Positions 24,061 through 32,053 of a stretch of 64,000 bases of DNA are shown one piece after another. Source of the stretch: Actinoplanes lutulentus (GTDB lineage: Bacteria; Actinomycetota; Actinomycetes; Mycobacteriales; Micromonosporaceae); NCBI RefSeq assembly GCF_003259845.1, contig NZ_QLMJ01000017.1, positions 124,001 to 188,000 of the forward strand. The letters are read 5' to 3'. The notes beneath the pieces are model-generated. The model worked only from the letters and a program-made list of their open reading frames with translations, searched no databases and was not told where the DNA came from. The position numbers and the translations under genes are program-made. How positions within the stretch are numbered: the first letter of the stretch is position 1; each line of letters opens with the position of its first letter.

Positions 24061-24397
24061 AGGACTCCTGGAAGTCGACGATCGCCTCACCGTTCACCCG
24101 CGCCCAGTCGGTGAGCACCTTGATCGGTTCGACCAGGGTGGCGCCGAGTGCGGTGAGGCTGTATTCGACGCGCGGGGGCGATTCGGCGTACGCATGTCGC
24201 TCGACCAGGCCGTAGGCCTGCAGTCGCCGCAACGTCTGGGTGAGCACCTTGCGGGAGATGCCGCCGATGAGCTCGGCCAGCTCGCCGGGCCGTTGCGGCT
24301 CCAGGCTGAGCGCGAACAGCACGATCACCGCCCATTTCTCCGCGATGATCTCGATGGCCAGGCGGGCAGGGCAGTCAGCGAGGAAGACCTTGTGCAC
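24047..24397 (-). CDS. HxlR-family transcriptional regulator
   Basis: A 116-residue winged-helix HxlR protein. It has the N-terminal cysteine region LADCPARLAIEIIAEKWAVI, the recognition helix ISRKVLTQTLRRLQAYGLVE, and the wing YAESPPRVEYSLTALG. The Cys is where redox- or electrophile-sensing members (QorR, HypR type) have theirs. It is divergent from a quinone-reductase-like gene with 79 bp between, a classic sensor-target pair. GTG at 24397 gives the family's usual length; the much longer open frame upstream is not coding. Confidence 0.87.
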   Translation of the reverse strand: MHKVFLADCPARLAIEIIAEKWAVIVLFALSLEPQRPGELAELIGGISRKVLTQTLRRLQAYGLVERHAYAESPPRVEYSLTALGATLVEPIKVLTDWARVNGEAIVDFQESSSRG

Positions 24398-24476
24398 GGG
24401 ATCAAAAGTTACCAGCGGGTTCCTATCGGCTCCGTAGCGTTTTTCCCGAACCCCCTGGAAACACAAGGAGCCATCA

Positions 24477-25457
24477 ATGCCACGAGTAGTCGTGTTCGAC
24501 GAGACCGGTGGTCCGGAAGTCCTGCGCATCGTCGACGAGCCGGTCGTCGAACCCGCCGCCGGCGAGGTACGCGTCCGCATCGAGGCCTTCGCCGTGAACC
24601 CGCTCGACCAGATGATCCGCGCCGGCCAGTCGCCGCGACCGATCCGGCTGCCGCACGCCCGGCTCGGCGTCGAAGGGACCGGCGTCATCGACGCGCTGGG
24701 TGCCGAGGTCACCGGGCTGGCCGTCGGCGACCCGGTCATCCTGGCCGCCCTGCCCGATTTCGAGGACAAGGGCGCCTACGCCGAATACACCACCGTCCTC
24801 GCCGGCCGGGTCGTGCCGCGGCCGGCCGGTCTCGGCCCCGTCGACGCGGCTGCGCTCTGGGTCTCGTACTTCACCGCGTACGGCGCGCTCGTCGAGAAGG
24901 GCGGGATGCGGCCCGGCGACCGCGTGCTGATCACCGCGGCGTCCGGTGGTGTCGGGCGGGCCGCGATCCAGATCGCCAACCAGATCGGTGCCGTGCCCAT
25001 CGCGGTCACCCGGCACACCGCGAGAGAGGAGAGCCTGCTCGCCGCCGGTGCCGCCGCGGTGATCGCCACCGACCGTGAGAACGTGGGCGAGGCGACCCGG
25101 CGGCACACCGGCGGGGCAGGCGCCGACATCATCCTGGACGCCGTCATGGGCCCGGGCCTGGCCGAGTTGTCGCTGGCCGCGAAGCTCGGCGGCACCCTGG
25201 CGACGGTGGGCTGGCTGGACCCGAGGCCCGCGTCGTTCCCGGCGAACCCGTCGCTGACCATCCACCGCTACATGGGCTTCGCCGACATGGTCGACCCGGT
25301 GACCGTCCGGCGCGTCGCGGCGTTCCTGGCCGCCGGTGTCCGCAGCGGGGTGCTGCGCCCCACGATCGACCGGGTCTTCGACTTCGACGACATCGTCGAG
25401 GCGCACCGGTACCTGGAGAAAGGAACACCGTCCGGAAAGGTCGTCGTAACGGCTTGA
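24477..25457 (+). CDS. NADP-dependent zinc-free alcohol dehydrogenase / quinone oxidoreductase
   Basis: A 326-residue MDR-superfamily oxidoreductase of the quinone-reductase branch. It has AVNPLDQMIRAG, the AASGGVGRAAIQIANQIGA nucleotide loop, and no zinc-ligand cysteines. AAGGAG at 24465-24470 sets the ATG. Likely reduces quinones or enones with NADPH in a stress response, under the divergent HxlR regulator (inference). Its stop codon overlaps the MerR-type promoter of the next operon. Confidence 0.9.
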   Translation: MPRVVVFDETGGPEVLRIVDEPVVEPAAGEVRVRIEAFAVNPLDQMIRAGQSPRPIRLPHARLGVEGTGVIDALGAEVTGLAVGDPVILAALPDFEDKGAYAEYTTVLAGRVVPRPAGLGPVDAAALWVSYFTAYGALVEKGGMRPGDRVLITAASGGVGRAAIQIANQIGAVPIAVTRHTAREESLLAAGAAAVIATDRENVGEATRRHTGGAGADIILDAVMGPGLAELSLAAKLGGTLATVGWLDPRPASFPANPSLTIHRYMGFADMVDPVTVRRVAAFLAAGVRSGVLRPTIDRVFDFDDIVEAHRYLEKGTPSGKVVVTA

Positions 25458-25484
25458 CCCTGACGCAGCGTCAACCCTTCATGC
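25454..25484 (+). promoter_or_regulatory. MerR-type promoter of the ABC transporter operon
   Basis: -35 TTGACC (25454-25459), 19-bp spacer, -10 TCATGC (25479-25484). The palindrome TGACGC-A-GCGTCA (25461-25473) fills the spacer. The MerR gene is the third gene of the operon, so autoregulation is likely. The ABC gene's ATG is 8 bp after the -10, so the mRNA would be leaderless or nearly so. Confidence 0.8.
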
Positions 25485-25492
25485 TGGCGCTC

Positions 25493-26251
25493 ATGAGTAC
25501 TCCATCGACAGTCGTCGTACAGGGGCTGGAGAAGTCCTTCAAGGACGTGACGGTGCTGCGCGGTGTGGACATCGAGGTCGCCCGCGGCAGCATCGTCGCC
25601 CTGCTCGGATCGAACGGTGCCGGCAAGACCACCGTGATCAGGATTCTGTCCACGCTGCTCAAGGCGGACGCCGGCACCGCGACCGTCAACGGTTTCGACG
25701 TCGTCTCACAGGCCGCCGACGTCCGCGAGTCGATCAGCCTGACCGGACAGTTCGCGGCCGTCGACGAGATCCTGACCGGCCGGGAGAACCTGGTGATGGT
25801 CGCCCGGCTGCGGCACCTCAAGAACGCCGGCACCATCGCCGACGAGCTGCTGCGACGGTTCTCGCTGATCGAGGCGGGCGGCCGGCGGGTGGCGACGTAC
25901 TCCGGGGGCATGCGCCGCCGGCTGGACATCGCGATGAGCCTGATCGGGAACCCGCCGGTGATCTTCCTGGACGAGCCGACGACCGGCCTCGACCCGGAAG
26001 CGCGCCTGGAAGTCTGGCAGGCCGTCAAGGAACTCGCCGCGGGCGGCACGACGGTGCTGCTCACGACGCAGCATCTGGAAGAGGCGGAGCACCTCGCCGA
26101 CCGGATCGCGATCCTGCACGAGGGCCGGATCATCGTGAACGGCACCCTCGCCGAGCTCAAGCAGTTGCTGCCACCGGCCAAGGTCGAGTACGTCGAGAAG
26201 CAGCCCACCCTCGAGGACGTCTTCCTCAAGCTTGTCGGAGGCAAGAAATGA
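25493..26251 (+). CDS. ABC transporter ATP-binding protein (DrrA-like)
   Basis: A 252-residue ATPase. Walker A is LLGSNGAGKTTVIR, the signature motif is YSGGMRRRLDIAMSL, Walker B is PPVIFLDEPTTGLDPEA, and the H-loop is LLTTQHLEEAEHL. Daunorubicin-resistance type, pairing with the next gene's permease to export a drug or lipid. ATG at 25493; a TTG at 25454 would sit in the promoter. The stop overlaps the permease start by 4 bp (ATGA). Confidence 0.93.
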   Translation: MSTPSTVVVQGLEKSFKDVTVLRGVDIEVARGSIVALLGSNGAGKTTVIRILSTLLKADAGTATVNGFDVVSQAADVRESISLTGQFAAVDEILTGRENLVMVARLRHLKNAGTIADELLRRFSLIEAGGRRVATYSGGMRRRLDIAMSLIGNPPVIFLDEPTTGLDPEARLEVWQAVKELAAGGTTVLLTTQHLEEAEHLADRIAILHEGRIIVNGTLAELKQLLPPAKVEYVEKQPTLEDVFLKLVGGKK

Positions 26252-26997
26252 TCGGCGACACCAGGGTTCTGCTCGGCCGGTCGCTGCGGCACATCGCGCG
26301 CAGCCCGGACACCATCATCACCACCGCGATCATGCCGATCGCCCTGTTGCTGCTGTTCGTCTTCGTATTCGGCGGCGCGATCGAGACCGGCTCCGCCGAG
26401 TACGTCGACTATCTGCTGCCGGGCATCCTGATCATCACGATCGCGTCCGGTATCTCGTACACGGCTTATCGTCTTTTTCTTGATCTTCAGGGTGGGATCT
26501 TCGAGCGGTTCCAGTCGATGCCGATCGCCCGGTCGGCGGTGCTCTGGGCGCACGTGCTGACCTCGCTGGTCGCCAACCTGATCTCGCTGGTCGTGGTCGT
26601 CCTCGTCGCCCTGCTGATGGGGTTCCGGACCAGCGCGGACGTGCTGGGCTGGCTCGCCGTGCTCGGCATCCTGGTGATCTTCACCTTGGCGCTGACCTGG
26701 ATCGCGGTGATCCCGGGGCTGACCGCGAAGTCGGTGGACGGCGCGAGCGCGTTCGCGTATCCGCTGGTTTTCCTGCCGTTCGTCAGCTCGGCGTTCGTGC
26801 CCACCGAGACGATGCCCGCCCCGGTGCGGGCGTTCGCCGAGAACCAGCCGGTCACCTCGATCGTCGACACGCTGCGTAACCTGTTCGCCGGCCAGCCCGT
26901 CGGCACCGGCATCTGGACCGCGCTGGCCTGGTGCGTCGGCATCCTCGTGGTCGCGTGGGTGTTCGCCACCATGGTGTACAAGCGCAAGATCTCATAA
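26248..26997 (+). CDS. ABC-2 type transporter permease (DrrB-like)
   Basis: A 249-residue permease with six membrane helices, including TIITTAIMPIALLLLFVFVF and LVANLISLVVVVLVALLMG, and the ABC-2 family pattern around MPIARSAVLWAHVLTSLVAN. It forms the channel for the ATPase encoded immediately upstream. Substrate is likely a toxic or self-made compound; none can be named. The MerR regulator starts 12 bp downstream. Confidence 0.92.
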   Translation: MIGDTRVLLGRSLRHIARSPDTIITTAIMPIALLLLFVFVFGGAIETGSAEYVDYLLPGILIITIASGISYTAYRLFLDLQGGIFERFQSMPIARSAVLWAHVLTSLVANLISLVVVVLVALLMGFRTSADVLGWLAVLGILVIFTLALTWIAVIPGLTAKSVDGASAFAYPLVFLPFVSSAFVPTETMPAPVRAFAENQPVTSIVDTLRNLFAGQPVGTGIWTALAWCVGILVVAWVFATMVYKRKIS

Positions 26998-27009
26998 AGG
27001 ATCAGAGTC

Positions 27010-27807
27010 ATGCTGACGATCGGGCAACTGGCGTCCTACGCGGGCGTCACCGTGCGCGCGGTACGCCATTACCACCAGATCGGCCTGCTGCCGGAGCCGG
27101 AGCGCGACGCCTCCGGTTACCGGCGGTACGGCGCGACCGCCGTCGTCGCCCTCCTGAAGATCCGCACCCTGGCCGACGCCGGGGTGCCGCTCTCCGAGAT
27201 CACCGCGCTGCTGGACGCCGGCGAGGACGCCTTCGCGGCGGCGATCCACCGCATCGACACCCGGCTGTCCGACGAGATCACCCGGCTGGAGACCAGCCGC
27301 AAACAGATCGCCCAGCTGGCCGCCGGCAACAGCGGCGCGCTGCCACCGGAGGTTCTCGCGTACCTCGACCGGCTCCGCGAGATCGGCACGTCGGAGAAGT
27401 TGATCGCGGCCGAACGTGACGGCTGGATCCTGGTCGCGGCCCGCTGGCCGGACGAGATCCGCGAGTGGATACCGTCCAAGTTCGCGCAACTCGAGGACCC
27501 GCGGATGGTGCGGCTGTACCACGTCCTGTCCGAGCTGCTGGAGTTCGACCCGGACAGCGAGCATGACAGCGACCTGATCGACGAACGGCTTCGGGAGGCC
27601 GCCGACATCATGGCCACGCTGTCCGAGGAGGCGTACGCCAGCGGCGAGCTGATGAGCGACGACGACACGAGCGACGACCTGCCGTTCGACCTGCTCGACG
27701 CGCTCGCCGACGAGGCCCACCCGGAGGCCTATCGGATGCGCAACCTGATGCGCGAACGTGGCTGGACGAGCTGGACCCGGCAGGAAAGGCTAAACGTCGA
27801 TATGTGA
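27010..27807 (+). CDS. MerR-family regulator of the ABC operon
   Basis: A 265-residue MerR protein. Residues 1-70 are the winged HTH (MLTIGQLASYAGVTVRAVRH, YHQIGLLPEPERDASGYRRY), then a coiled coil, then a ~150-residue C-terminal region (helical, acidic; FDPDSEHDSDL and DDDTSDDLPFDLLD) of the TipAS-like helical type. It likely senses the drug exported by the pump and acts on the promoter at 25454. Its last 18 bp overlap the convergent kup gene. Confidence 0.88.
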   Translation: MLTIGQLASYAGVTVRAVRHYHQIGLLPEPERDASGYRRYGATAVVALLKIRTLADAGVPLSEITALLDAGEDAFAAAIHRIDTRLSDEITRLETSRKQIAQLAAGNSGALPPEVLAYLDRLREIGTSEKLIAAERDGWILVAARWPDEIREWIPSKFAQLEDPRMVRLYHVLSELLEFDPDSEHDSDLIDERLREAADIMATLSEEAYASGELMSDDDTSDDLPFDLLDALADEAHPEAYRMRNLMRERGWTSWTRQERLNVDM

Positions 27808-29733
27808 GCCCATGATGACGGTCCGGTCGCGCGGCAGGCCGAACTGCTCGGCGGCGTCCGCGGTGATGTGCGAGGTCGCGATGAACAGCCGCTTGCGCCA
27901 CGGCGCCATGGTCCGCTCCGCCGAGCTGAGCAGCTCGATCTTGGACAGGTAATAGGTGGTGTCGTCGGTGTCGAGCGGCCCTTCGGTCTGCTCCGGCGAC
28001 AGTCCGCGCAGTGCGGCCGGGATGTCCGGCGTCTCCATGTACCCGTAACGAACGGTCACGAAGATGATGCCGTCATCTCCGTACCCAAGATCGTCAATGA
28101 CCGTGCGCTCCGCCTCCGGGACCCTGGGCAGTGGCTGGATCTCGATGGACATGATCACGACGCGAGCGTGACGGACGTGGTTGTTCTCGACGTTGGCGCG
28201 CAGCGCCAGAGGAGCGGTCTGGCCGCCGCGGTTGAGGAAGACGGCGGTGCCGGGGACGGTGACCGTCGTGGTGCTGGCTTGCAGCTGCGAGACGAAGTCG
28301 CGCAGTGAGCCCTCGTGGCGCTGCCGGTTCGCGGTGACGATCTCGCGGCCGTGCTGCCAGGTGGTCATCACGGTGAACGCGGTCAGGCCGATCAGCAGCG
28401 GCAGCCAGGCGCCGTGCGCGAGTTTGGTGAGGTTCGCGCCGACGAACAGGAGGTCGACCGAGACCAGGATGATCGCTCCGGCGGCGAGGACCCATCGTGG
28501 GGTGCCCCAGCGCGACTGGGCGACGTAGAAGAACAGCAGCGTGGTGATGGTGATCGTGCAGATCACGGCCATGCCGAACGCGTACGCCAGCGCTGCCGAA
28601 CTGCGGAACGCGAAGACCAGCGTGAGCACCGAGACCAGCAGCAGCCAGTTGATCCACGGAACGTAGATCTGACCGATCGTGGACGCCGACGTGTGCGTGA
28701 TCCGCAGCCGTGGCAGGTAGCCGAGACGCGCGGCCTGCGCGGCGACCGAGTATGCCCCGGTGATCACCGCCTGCGAGGCGATGACCGTCGCCGCGGTGGC
28801 CAGCAGCACCATCGGCCAGCGTCCCCAGCCCGGAACCAGCAGGAAGAACGGGCTGCTGATGTTGGCCGGATCCTTGAGGATCAGCGCGCCCTGACCCAGG
28901 TAGCTCAGCACACACGCCGGCAGCACCAGCGACAACCAGCCACGGGTGATCGCCCGACGACCGAAATGGCCCATGTCCGCGTAGAGCGCCTCGGCGCCGG
29001 TGACGGCCAGGACGATCGCGGCGAGCGCGAAGAACGCGATCCCGAAATTCCCGGCCAGAAACGTCAGCGCATAACTCGGCGACAGCGCCTTGAGGATTCC
29101 GGGCTCCTCGACGATACCGGCAACACCGAACCCGCCGATCGCCGCGAACCAGGCGATCATGATCGGCCCGAACAGCCGCCCGATCGCCGCCGTGCCCTGC
29201 CGCTGCACCGCGAACAGCACCACGATGATCACCGCGGTGATCGGAACGATCCCCTCTTCCAGCGACGGGGCGACAATCTTCAAACCCTCAACAGCCGAGA
29301 GTACGGAGATAGCCGGCGTGATCATGCTGTCCCCGAAGAACAGCGCCGCCCCGAAGATGCCCAGCCCGGCAAGAGCGGCAGCGGTACGCCTGCCCCGAGG
29401 CGCCGTCCACCGGCGCAGCAACGTGATCAGGGCCATGATGCCGCCCTCACCGTCGTTGTCGATGCGCATCGCGAGCAGCACGTACGTCAGCGTCACGATG
29501 ATCATCACGGACCAGAAGATCAGCGAGACGACGCCGTACACGTTGCCGGTGCTGACCGGGACCGGATGCGGGTCGGCGGGGTTGAACACGGTCTGCAACG
29601 TGTAGATCGGGCTGGTCCCGATGTCGCCGAACACCACACCGAGCGCCCCGACCACCACCGCCAGGCGCACAGCATCGTGCCCGGTCCCGCCCTCGGCATG
29701 GGCAGCGGGCAGCTTCTGGTCGAGCACGATCAT
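27790..29733 (-). CDS. kup: KUP-family potassium uptake transporter
   Basis: A 647-residue K+ transporter with ~12 membrane helices and a C-terminal cytosolic domain. Family signature GALGVVFGDIGTSPIYTLQT is at the N-terminus, with FFGDSMITPAISVLSAVEGL and ITGAYSVAAQAARLGYLPRL further on. It imports K+ with protons. The ATG at 29733 fits the known start. The upstream gap (29734-29869) has an AT-rich inverted repeat but no recognisable c-di-AMP riboswitch. Confidence 0.95.
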   Translation of the reverse strand: MIVLDQKLPAAHAEGGTGHDAVRLAVVVGALGVVFGDIGTSPIYTLQTVFNPADPHPVPVSTGNVYGVVSLIFWSVMIIVTLTYVLLAMRIDNDGEGGIMALITLLRRWTAPRGRRTAAALAGLGIFGAALFFGDSMITPAISVLSAVEGLKIVAPSLEEGIVPITAVIIVVLFAVQRQGTAAIGRLFGPIMIAWFAAIGGFGVAGIVEEPGILKALSPSYALTFLAGNFGIAFFALAAIVLAVTGAEALYADMGHFGRRAITRGWLSLVLPACVLSYLGQGALILKDPANISSPFFLLVPGWGRWPMVLLATAATVIASQAVITGAYSVAAQAARLGYLPRLRITHTSASTIGQIYVPWINWLLLVSVLTLVFAFRSSAALAYAFGMAVICTITITTLLFFYVAQSRWGTPRWVLAAGAIILVSVDLLFVGANLTKLAHGAWLPLLIGLTAFTVMTTWQHGREIVTANRQRHEGSLRDFVSQLQASTTTVTVPGTAVFLNRGGQTAPLALRANVENNHVRHARVVIMSIEIQPLPRVPEAERTVIDDLGYGDDGIIFVTVRYGYMETPDIPAALRGLSPEQTEGPLDTDDTTYYLSKIELLSSAERTMAPWRKRLFIATSHITADAAEQFGLPRDRTVIMGSHIDV

Positions 29734-29804
29734 CCCCGTTCGGCCGCTGCGCCGATGATCAACGCAGACAGATCCAGTATCGAGCGGATCTCGGCGGACG
29801 GCCG

Positions 29805-29821
29805 TTAATAGCGCGTATTAA
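29805..29821. promoter_or_regulatory. Inverted repeat upstream of kup
   Basis: TTAATA-GCGCG-TATTAA, a 6-bp-arm repeat, 72 bp upstream of the kup start and 49 bp before the divergent small ORF. Candidate shared operator or promoter; unusually AT-rich here. Confidence 0.4.
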
Positions 29822-29869
29822 TCCAGAGCCGGGCGGGCGCTCCCCCGACGCAGGGAGGATGGTGAGGCC

Positions 29870-29995
29870 ATGGTGATTCTCATCGGATTAGCCGTCGCGA
29901 TCGGCCCGTTCATCGGCGTCGCCCTGGGCGTGGCCGCGTTGCTCTGGACCCCGCTGCTCGACCCTGCCGAGAAGCCCGGTCACCGGCTGAAATAG
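29870..29995 (+). CDS. 41-residue single-helix membrane peptide
   Basis: MVILIGLAVAIGPFIGVALG and on to a short charged tail, ending EKPGHRLK. One membrane helix covers ~2-26. A GGTGAGG ribosome-binding site lies 3-9 bp before the ATG. It is divergent from kup and overlaps the convergent CYTH gene by 16 bp. Small hydrophobic peptides of this sort can be subunits or regulators of transporters (compare KdpF), but no homology is claimed. Confidence 0.5.
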   Translation: MVILIGLAVAIGPFIGVALGVAALLWTPLLDPAEKPGHRLK

Positions 29996-30723
29996 GCGAG
30001 CGTGGCGTGCGTCTTGGTCTCTTGAGGACCGATCGCCTCAACCCGATGTGCCCGCAACACCTCCGCCGTCCGCGCGGCGACCTCAAGGGCCTCCGCGGCC
30101 GCGCAGCGAGTGGAGAGTTCGAGGATCCACGAGCCGTCCGGGAACGTCCACCGCTCCACGGTGAGCCGCCGGTCCAGGCCGTCCGGGACAACCTTGATCC
30201 GGCGTACGCCCACCGGCCCGTGCGCCACCAGGTCATCGATGGTGAGGCCCGCGGGCGCCTGCGAGGCGAACAGGATTCTTTGTGTGCGGCAGAAGAACGC
30301 CGACCACGGGCGGCGGCTCTCGGCCATGCCGTGGCGCAGACGCTTACGGATCGCGGTGGTGCGCACGAGGCGTCCCGGCATCGCGTCAACCTCGACGGTG
30401 CAGCGCTTGGCCGCGACCGGACGACCCGGCCGCAGTTTGATCACCGAGTCGTCGCGTCCGTCGCCGATCTGGCGTAGCCGGGCGACGACACCGCTGCGCT
30501 CCAGCGCGAGGTCCGGCGTGTCGAGGAACCACACCCGGCGGGTCGCGGCCCAGTCGAGGTCGACGCCGAGCGCCGCGCAGGTGAACGCGTGCGCCTCTTC
30601 GGGGACGACGACTTTGAGCTCGACGCTCGTGGCCGGCCCGGCCGGAGCAACCAGGCGGCTCAACTCGTCAGAGGACCATCGCCAGAAATCCGAACGCAGC
30701 AAGGATCTTCCCGGAGCAGCCAT
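29980..30723 (-). CDS. CYTH-like domain protein
   Basis: A 247-residue protein with CYTH-like features: SVELKVVVPE near residue 34 (for the ExExK strand), RRVWFLDTPDLALERSGVVA, DDSVIKLRPGRP, and CTVEVDAMPG. CYTH proteins bind triphosphates (thiamine triphosphatase, class IV cyclase, polyphosphate metabolism). The first EXEXK strand has only ELK, so metal binding may be weaker. Function unknown. Tail-to-tail with the small membrane peptide. Confidence 0.7.
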   Translation of the reverse strand: MAAPGRSLLRSDFWRWSSDELSRLVAPAGPATSVELKVVVPEEAHAFTCAALGVDLDWAATRRVWFLDTPDLALERSGVVARLRQIGDGRDDSVIKLRPGRPVAAKRCTVEVDAMPGRLVRTTAIRKRLRHGMAESRRPWSAFFCRTQRILFASQAPAGLTIDDLVAHGPVGVRRIKVVPDGLDRRLTVERWTFPDGSWILELSTRCAAAEALEVAARTAEVLRAHRVEAIGPQETKTHATLAYFSR

Positions 30724-30768
30724 GACGACAAGTAAAGGCGCCCTTTCATCCGCCGGGATGATCGTTAA

Positions 30769-31013
30769 CGCGATGTCGACACCATCGGGTTCGCCTTTGA
30801 CGCCCCCGATACACCTCAGCTTGTCGCTGACCTCCGGGTCCAGCGCAGCGCGGCAGCCTCGGCTCTGCCCAGTTGCGGCACCTGATGATCGAGGTCGAAC
30901 TTCTGCTCACCGAAGCGACGCCCGGCCCTGAGCGTCGCGGGTTGCGACGGCTTCACGCCATGGCTGTGCGCTGTGCCGCCGAGCACGGTGAACTGGTGTT
31001 CATCGGAGATTGA
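30769..31013 (+). pseudogene. Frameshifted gene remnant
   Basis: Two overlapping frames in the 424-bp gap look like parts of one protein: DVDTIGFAFDAPDTPQLVAD (from 30772, stopping near 30880) and then LRHLMIEVELLLTEATPGPE (from 30876 to TGA at 31011-31013). The change of frame falls near 30850-30880. No family is recognised. The alternative is two unrelated chance frames. Confidence 0.3.
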
Positions 31014-31147
31014 TCCTGCTTCCCGTCTTGCCCAGAACCCTCGTGAGTGCGCGACTCGCGGCTGACCCGGGGTGGCCGGCGAACTCGGTTGCCGCTCTGT
31101 CGATGCCTGTGACACGGTGCAGATCCCCGACCCGCTCCGAGGCCCAG

Positions 31148-31615
31148 GTGACGATCTACTTCTACGGTGCCGACGAGGTTCCGTACGGCTGCTTCTCCAA
31201 CTTCTCCGGCCACGGCTTCGACCTCGACGGCCACTGGTGGACGACCTCCGAGCACTACTTCCAAGCCCAGAAGTTCCCCGGAACCCGCCACGCCGACCTC
31301 ATCCGGCGGGCTGCGACCCCGTTGCGGGCCGCCGAGCTGGGCCGCGACCGGTCCCGGCCGCTGCGCCGTGACTGGGAACGGGTCAAAGACGACGTCATGC
31401 GCCGGGCCGTGACGGCCAAGTTCACCGCCCACGCCGACATCCGCGCCACCCTGCTGGACACCGGCGACGAGGAGATCGTCGAGGACACCAGCACCGACGA
31501 CTACTGGGGACGCGGCCGGAGCGGCACCGGCAAGAACATGCTCGGACGAATCCTGATGCGCACCCGCACCCAGCTACGCGCCGGTGGGCGCGCCCACCTA
31601 TCTCCGAGGGGTTAA
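31148..31615 (+). CDS. NADAR-family protein (YbiA-like)
   Basis: A 155-residue NADAR protein. It has the opening YFYGADEVPYGCFSNFSGHG, the WWTTSEHYFQAQKFPGT core (HYFQAQKF is the family hallmark), and DDYWGRGRSGTGKNMLGRIL at the end. The YbiA family hydrolyses N-glycosidic bonds in damaged riboflavin intermediates; other NADAR proteins act on ADP-ribose and appear in conflict systems. GTG at 31148 with GAGG upstream. It stands among broken genes, which suggests an accessory origin. Confidence 0.9.
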   Translation: MTIYFYGADEVPYGCFSNFSGHGFDLDGHWWTTSEHYFQAQKFPGTRHADLIRRAATPLRAAELGRDRSRPLRRDWERVKDDVMRRAVTAKFTAHADIRATLLDTGDEEIVEDTSTDDYWGRGRSGTGKNMLGRILMRTRTQLRAGGRAHLSPRG

Positions 31616-31638
31616 CTGACGAAGGCACACTGGCGCAT

Positions 31639-31850
31639 ATGATCAGCAGCCGGTTGGATGCCTATGCCCGCCAACGGTTCCCGCCGGACGAGGTCGATCC
31701 CATTCTCGGTCTGCTGGCCGAAGCAGCCAGCGATTCCTACTCGCTGTGGCGATGGCTCAAGGCGATTGGCGCGACATCCTGGTCGCAGCAGATCTCGCCC
31801 ATGAGGGCTGGGCGGAGCTGCTGAACGTTGACCGCAAGCGGACTGCGGCA
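31639..31850 (+). pseudogene. Frameshifted small conserved protein
   Basis: From ATG 31639 the frame reads MISSRLDAYARQRFPPDEVD and continues to about 31745, where the likely homologous reading moves by one frame to AQGDWRDILVAADLAHEGWA. The DWRD-LVAA-LA-W pattern matches the C-terminus of a small actinobacterial protein family I recognise by pattern but cannot name. A single-base indel near 31740-31750 would explain it. The unshifted frame stops at 31824. Confidence 0.5.
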
Positions 31851-31889
31851 GATCAGTGCGCAGGCATGCCGCGCGATGACTTCCTGGAG

Positions 31890-31935
31890 ATCTTGAGCGA
31901 TTTTCCACCTGGAGGGGTGGAGAATCGCTCAAGAT
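31890..31935. terminator. 20-bp hairpin
   Basis: 31890-31909 and 31916-31935 form a 20-bp stem with one mismatch and a 6-nt loop. It probably ends transcription from the broken gene, from the minus-strand methyltransferase, or from both. Confidence 0.7.
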
Positions 31936-31975
31936 TGCCGGTAGCAGGTAGAGGGCGACGTACCGCAAAACGTGG

Positions 31976-32017
31976 TTACACCCGTTGTGGATGTGACCAC
32001 ATCTGCAGTGGGTGTGG
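31976..32017. repeat. Dispersed palindromic repeat, copy 1 (degenerate)
   Basis: TTACACCCGTTGTGGATGTG followed by ACCACATCTGCAGTGGGTGT. It aligns along ~42 bp with the element at 48585-48632, keeping ACACCC, TGTGACCAC and GCAGTGGGTGTG. It lies 37 bp past the stop of the minus-strand methyltransferase. The palindrome arms are partly decayed. Confidence 0.7.
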
Positions 32018-32053
32018 CGCCAAAGTACGTCGTATGGCCTGCAATCCCGGGCT

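Noticed and set aside
24398..24769. N-terminal extension of the HxlR regulator
   Set aside because: It reads antisense into the oxidoreductase gene; HxlR proteins are ~110-120 residues, so the start is GTG 24397.
28315..29808. 497-residue plus-strand frame opposite kup
   Set aside because: Arg/Asp/Gln-rich shadow; Kup on the other strand is unambiguous.
29734..29869. c-di-AMP (ydaO-type) riboswitch before kup
   Set aside because: The 136-bp leader lacks the conserved ydaO blocks and is too short once the divergent small gene is allowed for.
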